From NCBI GenBank assembly GCA_015999985.1, contig JAECRA010000010.1:1-64000 (forward strand): a stretch of 64,000 nt of DNA, given 5' to 3'. Of this stretch, positions 35,788-44,432 are shown one piece after another (within the stretch, counting starts at the first letter, position 1; every line of letters begins with the position of its first letter). Made by a program: the position numbers and the translations under genes. Under the pieces are notes generated by a model. That model searched no databases. It was not told the origin of the DNA and worked only from the letters and a program-made list of their open reading frames with translations. The DNA is from Comamonadaceae bacterium. Lineage in GTDB: Bacteria; Pseudomonadota; Gammaproteobacteria; Burkholderiales; Burkholderiaceae_C.

Positions 35788-37074
35788 ATGTCCGATACGC
35801 GTGCCGTCCGCTACTCGTTGCCCCCACGCCTGCTGCCTGTGGGCGCTGCCGTGTTGCTGGCCCTGACTTTAGCCGCCTGTGGCAAGAAAGATGCTGCGCC
35901 TGCAGCAGGTGCGCCTGGCGGCGGTATGCCACCACCTCAGGTGGGGGTGGTGACTGTTCAGTTGGGCACAGTGGGCTTGGTGACCGAGCTGCCTGGCAGG
36001 CTCGAAGCATCGCGTGTGGCTCAAGTGCGTGCGCGTGCAGCAGGTATCTTGCAGAAAAGGCTCTTTCAGGAAGGCAGTGATGTCAAGGCAGGGCAGGCAT
36101 TATTTGCCATTGACCCCGCGCCCTACAACGCTGCACTTATGAGCTCGCAAGCCACAACGGCCCGCGCTCAAGCCAATCTGCAGCAAGCTGCTGCTCTGGC
36201 AGACCGCTATAAACCCCTGGTTGAGGCCAATGCGGTCAGCAAGCAGGAATATGCCAATGCAGTGGCAGCCCGTGCCCAGGCCGAAGCAGATGTGCAGGTG
36301 GGCCGCGCCGCGGTGGAAACTGCGCGCATCAACCTCAGTTATGCAAGGGTCACCGCGCCAATCAGTGGCCGCATTGGCCGCGCATTGGTCACTGAGGGTG
36401 CGCTGGTGGGGCAGGGTGAGGCGACTCAACTGGCGGTCATCCAGCAAATCAACCCGCTCTATGTGAACGTCACGCAGTCTGCCGGCGAAGTGATGAAGTT
36501 GCGTCAGGCGCTGCAAAGCGGACAGCTCTCGCGTGCCGGCGGTGGCGAAGCGGCCAAAGTGCAGGTGATCCTGGAAGACGGCAGCGTCTACGGCAGTCCC
36601 GGCAAGTTGTTGTTCTCCGATTTGTCGGTAGATCCTGCCACAGGTCAGATCAGCTTGCGTGCTGAAGTGCCCAATGCCCAGGGCTTGTTGCTGCCAGGCA
36701 TGTATGTTCGCGCTCGCATTGAGCAGGCCCAAGTCAACAATGCCATCTTGCTGCCCCAGCAAGCGGTCACGCGCGGCAGCAAGGGCGACTCAGTCCTGGT
36801 GGTCGCAGCCGATGGGTCGTTTGCGCCGCGCCCGGTCAAAGTGGGTGAAGCGCAAGGCAAGTCCTGGGTCATCCTGGACGGGCTCAAGGCTGGCGAACAA
36901 GTCATCGTAGATGGCGTGATGAAGCTGATGCCAGGTGTGAAAACCGTGAAGGCAGTGCCGTGGCAGGAAGGCAAGCCTGCCGCAGCTGCTCCAGCCCAGC
37001 CCGCCTCAGCCCCTCAGAATCCAGCTTCCGGCGCCCCCGCCGCGCAAGCATCAGCTTCTGCAGCTTCCAAGTAA
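35788..37074 (+). CDS. RND periplasmic adaptor lipoprotein, AcrA/MexA-like
   Basis: A 428-residue adaptor from the ATG at 35788; longer in-frame starts would run through the operator. The lipoprotein signal ends LAACGKK. AcrA-like blocks are TELPGRLEASRVAQVRARAAGILQKRLFQEGSDVKAGQALFAIDPAPYNAAL, the lipoyl return ARVTAPISGRIGRALVTEGALVGQ, and QINPLYVNVTQS. The C-terminus is a Pro/Ala-rich tail after residue 395. It is followed after 18 nt by the RND gene. With the TetR-type regulator upstream this is an AcrAB/MexAB-type system. Confidence 0.95.
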   Translation: MSDTRAVRYSLPPRLLPVGAAVLLALTLAACGKKDAAPAAGAPGGGMPPPQVGVVTVQLGTVGLVTELPGRLEASRVAQVRARAAGILQKRLFQEGSDVKAGQALFAIDPAPYNAALMSSQATTARAQANLQQAAALADRYKPLVEANAVSKQEYANAVAARAQAEADVQVGRAAVETARINLSYARVTAPISGRIGRALVTEGALVGQGEATQLAVIQQINPLYVNVTQSAGEVMKLRQALQSGQLSRAGGGEAAKVQVILEDGSVYGSPGKLLFSDLSVDPATGQISLRAEVPNAQGLLLPGMYVRARIEQAQVNNAILLPQQAVTRGSKGDSVLVVAADGSFAPRPVKVGEAQGKSWVILDGLKAGEQVIVDGVMKLMPGVKTVKAVPWQEGKPAAAAPAQPASAPQNPASGAPAAQASASAASK

Positions 37075-37092
37075 GCAGCGAGGACACAAGGC

Positions 37093-40000
37093 ATGGCCAA
37101 GTTTTTTATTGATCGCCCCATCTTCGCGTGGGTGATCGCTCTCTTCATCATGGTGATTGGGGTAACCGCAATCACTCAACTGCCCATCGCGCAGTATCCA
37201 CAGGTGGCCCCACCCACCATCGTGCTGAACGCCGTCTACCCTGGCGCTTCGGCAAAAACGATGGAAGACGCGGTGCTGTCGGTGATCGAGCGCGAAATGA
37301 ACGGCTCGCCCGGTCTGGCTTACATGGAGTCAGTGGCGCAAGCTGACGGCTCTGGCAGCATTACGCTGTCGTTCGAGCCTGGCACAGACGACGATCTGGC
37401 CCAGGTCGACGTGCAGAACCGACTCTCACGCGCAACGCCTCGCCTACCCACCTCGGTGGTTCAGCAGGGTGTGCGCGTAGACAAATCGCGTTCCAACTTC
37501 CTGCTGTTCGTGATGCTGTCCTCGTCCAGTCCGGATCTGGACGTGGCTCAATTGACAGACTACGCCTCTCGCAACGTGATGCCTGAGCTGCAGCGGGTAT
37601 CCGGCATTGGTCAGGTCCAGCTGTTCGGTGCAGAGCGCGCCATGCGGATCTGGATCGACCCTGCCAAGCTGCAAAGCTTCAACCTCTCCGCCTCTGATGT
37701 GAGCAGCGCTATTCAGGCGCAGAACGCGCAAGTGTCTGCGGGCTCGATTGGTGATTTGCCTTTGATTGCGGGACAAACCGTCGCAGCGACAGTGGTGGTG
37801 CCTGGGCAGATCAGCAGCACAGAAGAATTTGGCAATATCGTTTTGCGCGGCCTGTCTGACGGTAGTTCCGTGCGTCTGAAAGATGTGGCGCGTATCGAAT
37901 TAGGTGCGCAAAGCTATGCAACCAGTGCTCGCCTGAATGGCGAGCCAGGCGCAGGTCTGGGCGTCATGCTGTCGCCTTCGGGCAATGCCCTGGCTGCCGC
38001 TGAAGGCATCAAACAGCGCATGAAGGAGCTTGAGCCCTACTTCCCGGCAGGGATGCACTGGACGGTTCCCTACGACAGCTCCGAGTTCGTGAAGATTTCG
38101 ATCGAAGAAGTGGTCAAGACCCTGATCGAAGCCATCGTGCTGGTGTTTCTGGTGATGTTCCTGTTCCTCCAGAACTGGCGTTACACCGTGATCCCGACCA
38201 TTGTGGTGCCGGTGGCGCTGTTGGGTACCTTCGCTGCGCTACTGACGTTCGGCATGTCCATCAACGTGCTGACCATGTTCGGCATGGTGCTGGTGATCGG
38301 TATCGTGGTGGATGATGCCATCGTGGTGGTCGAGAACGTGGAGCGGATCATGACTGAGGAAGGGTTGTCTCCCTTGCTCGCCACGCGAAAAGCCATGAGC
38401 CAGATTTCTGGCGCCATCATCGGCGTGACGGTCGTGCTGATTGCCGTGTTCGTGCCGCTGGCATTCTTCGCCGGCTCGGTGGGTAATATTTACCGTCAGT
38501 TCTCTGCGGTCATGGCCGTGTCGATCTTCTTCTCGGCATTCATGGCGCTTTCACTCACACCAGCGCTCTGCGCAACCTTGCTCAAGCCAGTTGAGGCCGG
38601 GCATCACCATGAAAAGCGTGGATTCTTCGGTTGGTTCAACCGGGGCTTCAGCCGTACTGCCAAGGGCTACGAAGGCATAGTGGCCAAACTCCTGCGTCGC
38701 TCCGGGCGATTGATGCTGGTCTATCTGGCGCTGGGTGCGGTGGTTGCCATCATGTACACGCGGCTGCCCACGTCCTTCCTGCCTTCGGAAGACCAAGGCT
38801 ACATTATTGTGAACATGCAACTGCCTCCTGGCGCCACCATGGAACGCACTCAGAGCGTCGTGGAGCAAATGGAAGAGTTCATGAAAAAGCAGCCAGAGGT
38901 GGCCAACATTGTGTCCGTGCTGGGCTTCTCCTTTTCCGGCCAAGGCCAGAATGCGGCGTTGGCATTTGTCCCACTGAAACCCTGGGATGAGCGAAAAGGC
39001 GCGGAACACAGTGCTGACGCCCTTGCGGGCCGTGCGATGGGGGCGCTCTCGGGCGTTCGAGATGCCTTTATCTTCGCACTCAATCCGCCTCCCATCCCTG
39101 ACTTGGGCAATAGCTCGGGCTTTACCTTCCGTCTGCAAGACCGGGGTGGCCATGGGCATGATGCCCTGGTCGGCGCCCGCAATCAGATGCTGGGTATGGC
39201 TATGCAGAGCAAAGTGCTGGCAGGCGTGCGTCCAGACGGTCTTGAAGATGCACCTCAATTGCAGGTCGACATTGACCGGGACAAGGCTGCTGCGCAAGGC
39301 GTGAGCTTTGCGGCGATCAATAACGCGATTTCCGCGTCGCTTGGTTCGGCTTACGTGAACGATTTCCCAAATGCTGGTCGTATGCAGCGCGTGGTGGTGC
39401 AAGCGGATGCCCAGGCCCGCATGGAGCCAGATGACATCCTCCGGCTGACCGCGCTCAACAGCAAAGGCCAAGCAGTTCCGCTGTCAGCATTTGCGACCAC
39501 CCGCTGGATCACTGGCCCTATGCAGACCATCCGCTACAACGGCTACCCCGCCATGCGCATCGCAGGCGGACCCGGGCAAGGTTTCAGTACGGGCGAAGCC
39601 ATGAAAGAGATGGAGACGTTGGCAGCTAAATTGCCCGCGGGCTTCGGTTTTGAATGGACTGGCCAGTCACGAGAAGAAAAGCTCGCAGGCAACCAAGCGT
39701 TGATTCTGTACGCCTTCGCCATCCTGGCCGTGCTGCTGGCGCTTGCTGCGCTGTATGAGAGCTGGTCGATCCCGCTGGCCGTGATCTTGGTGGTTCCGCT
39801 GGGTGTACTCGGTGTGCTGCTGGCCATTACCGGGCGAGGTCTCTTGAATGACGTGTACTTCCAGGTGGGTCTGATCACGATCATCGGGCTATCAGCCAAG
39901 AACGCCATTCTGATCATCGAGTTCGCCAAGGATCTGCAGGCGCAAGGCATGAGCGCGATTGAATCGGCGCTGGCAGCTGCGCACCTGCGGTTCCGCCCGA

Positions 40001-40359
40001 TCATCATGACTTCGCTCGCGTTTATTCTGGGCGTGTTGCCGTTGGCGATCGCCACCGGAGCGAGCTCCGCCAGCCAACGTGCCATTGGTACCGGCGTGAT
40101 CGGCGGCATGATTGTGGGCACCACACTGGCAGTGTTCTTCGTGCCTATCTTCTTCGTGGTGGTGCGGAAAATCTTCAAGAGCAGCCAGCGCGAACGCGAG
40201 CGTTATGCCGAGCATGCAGCGCAAGCGGGGATTACTCCTGAGGCGGCGCACGCCTATGTCGAGGCGGCAGAGGAAGGCCTCTCCGCAGAAGAGCGGCGCG
40301 CCATGCATGAAGGTGCCGAGCCACCTGCCTCAGGCGCCAAAAAGGATTCACATGACTAA
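37093..40359 (+). CDS. RND multidrug efflux transporter, AcrB/MexB-like
   Basis: A 1088-residue HAE1 exporter. It starts MAKFFIDRPIFAWVIALFIM; QLPIAQYPQVAPPTIVLNAVYPGAS and FEPGTDDDLAQVDVQNRLSRA follow in AcrB order. The relay helix GIVVDDAIVVVENVERIM carries the Asp pair, and GLSAKNAILIIEFAKDLQ the conserved Lys. The protein is somewhat longer than AcrB because of a charged C-terminal extension (about residues 1035-1088, rich in Glu/Ala). It overlaps the channel gene by 8 nt (ATGACTAA). Confidence 0.97.
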   Translation: MAKFFIDRPIFAWVIALFIMVIGVTAITQLPIAQYPQVAPPTIVLNAVYPGASAKTMEDAVLSVIEREMNGSPGLAYMESVAQADGSGSITLSFEPGTDDDLAQVDVQNRLSRATPRLPTSVVQQGVRVDKSRSNFLLFVMLSSSSPDLDVAQLTDYASRNVMPELQRVSGIGQVQLFGAERAMRIWIDPAKLQSFNLSASDVSSAIQAQNAQVSAGSIGDLPLIAGQTVAATVVVPGQISSTEEFGNIVLRGLSDGSSVRLKDVARIELGAQSYATSARLNGEPGAGLGVMLSPSGNALAAAEGIKQRMKELEPYFPAGMHWTVPYDSSEFVKISIEEVVKTLIEAIVLVFLVMFLFLQNWRYTVIPTIVVPVALLGTFAALLTFGMSINVLTMFGMVLVIGIVVDDAIVVVENVERIMTEEGLSPLLATRKAMSQISGAIIGVTVVLIAVFVPLAFFAGSVGNIYRQFSAVMAVSIFFSAFMALSLTPALCATLLKPVEAGHHHEKRGFFGWFNRGFSRTAKGYEGIVAKLLRRSGRLMLVYLALGAVVAIMYTRLPTSFLPSEDQGYIIVNMQLPPGATMERTQSVVEQMEEFMKKQPEVANIVSVLGFSFSGQGQNAALAFVPLKPWDERKGAEHSADALAGRAMGALSGVRDAFIFALNPPPIPDLGNSSGFTFRLQDRGGHGHDALVGARNQMLGMAMQSKVLAGVRPDGLEDAPQLQVDIDRDKAAAQGVSFAAINNAISASLGSAYVNDFPNAGRMQRVVVQADAQARMEPDDILRLTALNSKGQAVPLSAFATTRWITGPMQTIRYNGYPAMRIAGGPGQGFSTGEAMKEMETLAAKLPAGFGFEWTGQSREEKLAGNQALILYAFAILAVLLALAALYESWSIPLAVILVVPLGVLGVLLAITGRGLLNDVYFQVGLITIIGLSAKNAILIIEFAKDLQAQGMSAIESALAAAHLRFRPIIMTSLAFILGVLPLAIATGASSASQRAIGTGVIGGMIVGTTLAVFFVPIFFVVVRKIFKSSQRERERYAEHAAQAGITPEAAHAYVEAAEEGLSAEERRAMHEGAEPPASGAKKDSHD

Positions 40360-41875
40360 GCACCGTAATTCACGCGCTAGCGGAGCAATCCGGCCGTTCA
40401 CGGCACTGGCACTGGCCAGTGTGTTGGCGGGCTGCTCTTTCATTCCTGCATATGAACGGCCTGCCGCGCCAGTCTCCGTGCAATGGCCGGATACGGCTGG
40501 TGCTCAGATGGTTGGCGGCACAGCCGCTGCTGATCTGCCTTGGCAAGAGTTCGTGCATGACGTTCGCCTGCGTGAAGTGATCGAGTTGGCGCTGGCCAAT
40601 AACCGCGACCTGCGCGTCTCTATCCTGAATATCGAACAAGCGCGAGCCCAGTATCAGATACGCCGTGCCGATCAGGTGCCGACCCTGGCCGGGTCTCTCA
40701 CCGGTACCCGCCAGGCGCCCAACGCTTCCGGCGGCGAAAACTCCTCCAACGTCAGCTCTGTCTACACACTGGGCGTAGGGATTTCCGCCTGGGAGCTGGA
40801 TTTCTTTGGCCGCGTCTCTGCGTTGAAAGACGCGGCGTTGGCGCAGTACCTGGCTACGGAAGAGGCGCGCAAGTCGGCGCAGATCAGCCTGGTCAGCTCT
40901 GTGAGTACAGCATGGCTGTCACTTCAGGCCGATACCGAGTTGCTTTTGCTGGCAGAGCGCACCCTGGCCACCAGAGATCAATCACTGCGGCTGACCAAGC
41001 TGCGCTTTGATAACGGTGCGTCGTCTGCGCTTGACTTCCGACAGGCTGAGTCGCTCAGTGCTTCGGCGCAGGCCGCCCGGGCTCAGCAACTGCGTTTGCG
41101 TGCGCAGGACATCAACCTGCTCACTTTGCTGGTGGGCCAGGCCATCCCAGAGAGGCTGTTGCCGCCATTGCCAGTGGTGTCCGTGGCGCCGCCTTCCAAT
41201 GATCTGACTCAGCCCACACCCGCTGTCGCTCCGACAGGAGAGTTGTCCACCTTCACTGAGGTGCCAGCCGGACTGCCTTCTGACCTGTTGCTGCGTCGCC
41301 CGGACATCCGCGCGGCCGAGCAGCAGTTGATCGCCGCCAACGCCAACATTGGCGCGGCGCGGGCAGCCTTTTTCCCGCGTTTTTCCCTGACTGCAAGTGC
41401 AGGACGGGCGAGCACCACGCTTGACGGCCTGGTGGGTTCAGGTGGCGTGGGCGCTTGGTCCCTGGCGCCCAGCATCACGGTACCGATCTTCGACATGGGG
41501 CGCAACCAGGCTAATCTGGACGTCGCCAAGGCCAGTCAGCAGATTACTGTGGCGCAGTACGAAAAAGCCATTCAGACGGCCTTCAGGGAGGCGGCCGATG
41601 CGTTGGCGGGCCGTGCCACGCTTGGCGAACAGCTGAAGGCGCTGGAGGCCCAGGCCGCCGCTGAACGCGATCGCTTCCGTCTGGCGGATTTGCGTTATCG
41701 CAACGGTATTGCCAACTACCTGGATTTGCTGGATGCCCAGCGTTCCTTGTTCGCTACCGAACAAGCGCTTGCGCAGACGCGGCTTGCTCAACGAACCAAC
41801 GAAGTGCAGCTGTACAAGGCCCTTGGTGGTGGCTGGAGTGAGCCCGCTGGCGAGGCTCCGCGCCCCGCAAGTTAA
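40352..41875 (+). CDS. RND efflux outer-membrane channel lipoprotein, OprM-like
   Basis: A 507-residue NodT-family channel with a lipoprotein signal ending VLAGCSF. Blocks include IPAYERPAAPVSVQWP, VIELALANNRDLRVSILNIEQARAQYQIRRADQVPTLAG, YTLGVGISAWELDFFGRV, LLRRPDIRAAEQQLIAANANIGAARAAFFPRFSL and YRNGIANYLDLLDAQRSLFATEQ. Longer than many OprM proteins because of a Pro-rich insert before LSTFTEVPAGLPSDLLLRRP. It completes a three-gene pump operon. A short GCCCGC/GCGGGC hairpin at 41887-41906 follows. Confidence 0.95.
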   Translation: MTKHRNSRASGAIRPFTALALASVLAGCSFIPAYERPAAPVSVQWPDTAGAQMVGGTAAADLPWQEFVHDVRLREVIELALANNRDLRVSILNIEQARAQYQIRRADQVPTLAGSLTGTRQAPNASGGENSSNVSSVYTLGVGISAWELDFFGRVSALKDAALAQYLATEEARKSAQISLVSSVSTAWLSLQADTELLLLAERTLATRDQSLRLTKLRFDNGASSALDFRQAESLSASAQAARAQQLRLRAQDINLLTLLVGQAIPERLLPPLPVVSVAPPSNDLTQPTPAVAPTGELSTFTEVPAGLPSDLLLRRPDIRAAEQQLIAANANIGAARAAFFPRFSLTASAGRASTTLDGLVGSGGVGAWSLAPSITVPIFDMGRNQANLDVAKASQQITVAQYEKAIQTAFREAADALAGRATLGEQLKALEAQAAAERDRFRLADLRYRNGIANYLDLLDAQRSLFATEQALAQTRLAQRTNEVQLYKALGGGWSEPAGEAPRPAS

Positions 41876-41917
41876 GGTGATCTTATGCCCGCGCTGAGGT
41901 GCGGGCGTCAGCCGCCC

Positions 41918-41923
41918 TATAAT
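41918..41923 (+). promoter_or_regulatory. Possible -10 element for the cytochrome gene
   Basis: A consensus TATAAT lies 81 nt before the cytochrome ATG at 42004. The matching -35 region is poor, so this is suggestive only. Confidence 0.35.
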
Positions 41924-42003
41924 CATAGGCTTGCAGCGCGGCCGTGCATGACGACGCGCGTGCTCCGCAACAGAAAATCACCACGATCCCCCCCGAGGAC
42001 GCC

Positions 42004-42882
42004 ATGAGCGACAACATGCACGAGGAAGCACATACAGGCCCGGTCAAGACGCCTAAGCAGTTATTCTGGATTAGTTTCGCGGCATTCGTGATTCCGGTGT
42101 TCATCATCATCGGCCTCGTTTACTACGTTACCTCGGCGAACAAGTTGTCGCCTGGAGCCACGGATACTGAACGCGCGGTCGCCCAACGTATTCAGAAAGT
42201 CGGCACCGTGGAAATCCGCGATGCCAACCGACCACTGGCTGGCGGCGAAGAGGTGTACAAGGCTCAGTGCGCGGCTTGCCACGCTGCTGGCCTGGCAGGC
42301 GCGCCCAAGTTCCAGGACGTCGGGCAGTGGGCTTCCCGTATTGCCACTGGCTTTGACAAGCTCTTGCACTCTGCCCTTGCTGGCAAAGGCGGCATGGCTC
42401 CACAGGGCGGCGGCAACTTCACTGATGTGGAAATTGGTCGTGCCGTGGCTTACATGGCCAACGCGGCTGGCGCCAAGTTTGCTGAGCCAGCAGCTCCCGC
42501 TGCTGCTGCCAGTGCAGCGGCTTCTGAAGCTGCTCCTCAAGCCGCCGCAGCAGCACCCGCACCCACCCCTGCACCTGCGGCCGAAACCGTGGCAGCAGCG
42601 GCTCCAGCTGCAGCAGCACCCGCTCCTGCGGCAGCGTCAGCTGGCGCAGGCAAGGCTTTGTATGACAGCGCTTGCGTGGTTTGCCACGCAGCGGGTGTGG
42701 CCGGTGCCCCCAAGTTTGGTGACAAAGCGGCCTGGGCTCCCCGCCTGACGGTCGGCTTTGAAGAAGTTCTGAAGATCGCCACCACGGGCAAAGGCGCCAT
42801 GCCTCCCAAAGGCGGTGCGATGGCTGCTTCGGACGCTGACTTCCGGGCCGCAGTTCAGTACATGGTGGATTCAGTCAAGTAA
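42004..42882 (+). CDS. Membrane-anchored di-heme cytochrome c
   Basis: A 292-residue c-type cytochrome. One membrane helix (LFWISFAAFVIPVFIIIGLVYYV, about residues 20-42) anchors two cytochrome c domains facing the periplasm. The heme sites are C89-AA-C92-H93 (CAACHAAGLAGAPKF) and C224-VV-C227-H228 (CVVCHAAGVAGAPKF), each with a distal Met region (KGGMAPQGGG; KGAMPPKGG). An Ala/Pro linker of about 50 residues joins them. The two domains are so alike that an internal duplication is likely. It resembles the cytochrome c5/c555 class that passes electrons to terminal oxidases. A GAGGAC ribosome site supports the start. Confidence 0.93.
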   Translation: MSDNMHEEAHTGPVKTPKQLFWISFAAFVIPVFIIIGLVYYVTSANKLSPGATDTERAVAQRIQKVGTVEIRDANRPLAGGEEVYKAQCAACHAAGLAGAPKFQDVGQWASRIATGFDKLLHSALAGKGGMAPQGGGNFTDVEIGRAVAYMANAAGAKFAEPAAPAAAASAAASEAAPQAAAAAPAPTPAPAAETVAAAAPAAAAPAPAAASAGAGKALYDSACVVCHAAGVAGAPKFGDKAAWAPRLTVGFEEVLKIATTGKGAMPPKGGAMAASDADFRAAVQYMVDSVK

Positions 42883-42914
42883 GCCGCGGCTTCCACACTC
42901 GACACCCTTCAAGC

Positions 42915-42942
42915 AAAAAGCCGGTTCTCTGACCGGCTTTTT
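42915..42942 (+). terminator. Terminator after the cytochrome gene
   Basis: Perfect stem AAAAAGCCGGT / ACCGGCTTTTT, loop TCTCTG, ending in a T-run. It may also serve the ArsR-type gene converging from the right. Confidence 0.92.
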
Positions 42943-43059
42943 GCATTTTCAAATTCCTTTCGTTACCTAGGGTGCAGCAGGTATAGCTGACGCAAGCGGG
43001 AGCGACGATCACGCTCCTGCGCGGGATCGAGCGAGTGGAGTCCTGCATTGGACGAGGGC

Positions 43060-43806
43060 TTACAAGCATTCGGAGCAGCTAACCTCCAACGCAAGGGAGA
43101 GTTTGTCTTCAGGGAGCCGGTGAATTCCCAGTTCTGTTGCCAGACCGGTCCAGCCCATCTCGGTGACGTGAATGACGCGCGAACCGTCGACACGACACAA
43201 CCAACGCTTGGCGCAAAGCAGTCCAAGGAACTCGACACCGAGCGGTCCTGCGAGATGGTGCTTGCGCTCGGTCCAATCCAAACACTGTCGTGCGATTCCA
43301 AGCCTTGTCGGGGTCACTCGCGCGAGGTCTAGGCCCATGCGGGAGAACCAGTCGGCACCATCGGGAGAAACTTCGTATTTCTTGTCGCCCTTGCGGGTGA
43401 TCACCGCATGTCGCTCAAGAGCCTCAGCCAACACGACGCCCAAGTGCCCGGCCAGATGGTCGTAGCAGCATCTGGCGAACTTCAGGGATTGTTCGTCTCG
43501 GCCGATTCGCCGCAAGCGTGGCGGACTGGTCGCAGCGATCGTCGCCAAGCTCTCAAGTGCAAGCGCTACTTGAGCGTTGGCCAATCGATAGTAGCGGTGG
43601 CGGCCTTGAACTTCGACTGCAATCAAGCCGCCGCTCAGCAGCTTCGCCAGGTGCGAGCTGGCTGTTTGTGGCATCACTCCACCGGCAAACGCCAGCTCGC
43701 CAGCGGGCAGTGCGCGGCCATCGATGAGCGCCATCAGCATGGCTGCACGGGCGGGATCCGCGATGAGAAACGCGGCCGATGCTAGCTTGGGCTGGTTGTC
43801 CGACAA
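43060..43806 (-). CDS. ArsR-family transcriptional regulator with C-terminal domain
   Basis: A 248-residue protein with an N-terminal ArsR winged helix (LIADPARAAMLMALIDGRALPAGELAFAGGVMPQTASSHLAKLLSGGLIAVEVQGRHRYYRLA) and an unusual second half of about 150 residues. Cys- and His-containing segments such as RCCYDHLAGHLGVVLAEALERHAV and LLCAKRWLCRVDGSRVIHV are seen there. The extended form is known among ArsR-like repressors with organic ligands. No classical metal site (ELCVC) is visible. It diverges from an NTF2-like gene over a palindrome. Confidence 0.88.
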   Translation of the reverse strand: MSDNQPKLASAAFLIADPARAAMLMALIDGRALPAGELAFAGGVMPQTASSHLAKLLSGGLIAVEVQGRHRYYRLANAQVALALESLATIAATSPPRLRRIGRDEQSLKFARCCYDHLAGHLGVVLAEALERHAVITRKGDKKYEVSPDGADWFSRMGLDLARVTPTRLGIARQCLDWTERKHHLAGPLGVEFLGLLCAKRWLCRVDGSRVIHVTEMGWTGLATELGIHRLPEDKLSLALEVSCSECL

Positions 43807-43859
43807 AGCATGTACTCCTGAAGGTTCCTCCCATCATAGGCTTGGGTGGGATCAAATCA

Positions 43860-43877
43860 ATTCGATACGCATCGAAT
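43860..43877. promoter_or_regulatory. Palindromic operator between the ArsR-type gene and the NTF2-like gene
   Basis: ATTCGAT-ACGC-ATCGAAT is a perfect 7-bp inverted repeat in the 129-nt divergent gap, flanked on both sides by ATCAAAT-like sequence. ArsR-family dimers bind such dyads, so this is the probable target site for autoregulation and control of the divergent gene. Confidence 0.65.
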
Positions 43878-43935
43878 CAAATATGCGGTGAAGGGTCTAG
43901 ACTGAAAAGACAATGGTTAAAGGCGGAGTTTTCGT

Positions 43936-44388
43936 ATGAGCGGTATTAATGGGCAACCCAAGGTGCCGGGGGGCGAGGCAAAATTTATCTTCGAGCAGTG
44001 GCATCAAACTGTGATTGAGCGAGACCTGGATGCCCTCATGAATCTCTATGCGCAAAACGCTGTGCTGGAAACGCCGTTGGCGTATATGAACTCCGGAGCG
44101 CGGGCCGATGGAACGATTCAGGGATGGGAAGCGATCCGATCATTTTTTGAGGCGTCTTTCGCGCAGCCGGAGAACGGCCTGGGTCGCTGGTACCGAACTG
44201 GCCGACACCATGCTTCCGATCGCCAGGTTGTCTGGGAATATCCGCGAGTCACCCCTCAGGGCGATCAGGTCGACCTGGTGGAAGTGATGGACATTGATGA
44301 TCTCGGATTGATCATTTGTCATCGCGTGTATTGGGGCTGGAAGGGCTTTCAAACACTGCTTACGGCGCTAGACCGCAAACCGCAGTAG
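43936..44388 (+). CDS. NTF2-like (SnoaL-type) protein
   Basis: A 150-residue single-domain protein. KFIFEQWHQTVIERDLDALMNLYAQNAVLETPLA, GWEAIRSFFEASF and the closing DLVEVMDIDDLGLIICHRVYWGWKGFQTL match the cone-shaped NTF2/SnoaL fold. It could be an isomerase, hydratase or ligand-binding protein. Its divergence from the ArsR-type repressor suggests induction by a small organic ligand. The AraC-type gene follows after 44 nt on the same strand. Confidence 0.8.
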   Translation: MSGINGQPKVPGGEAKFIFEQWHQTVIERDLDALMNLYAQNAVLETPLAYMNSGARADGTIQGWEAIRSFFEASFAQPENGLGRWYRTGRHHASDRQVVWEYPRVTPQGDQVDLVEVMDIDDLGLIICHRVYWGWKGFQTLLTALDRKPQ

Positions 44389-44432
44389 TCTTTCAAGGCA
44401 GCGAGACCACTCAAAATCGGTCCCATTCCATC

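Noticed and set aside
38551-39471. Minus-strand frame of about 300 codons inside the AcrB-like gene
   Set aside because: Antisense shadow of a certain gene.
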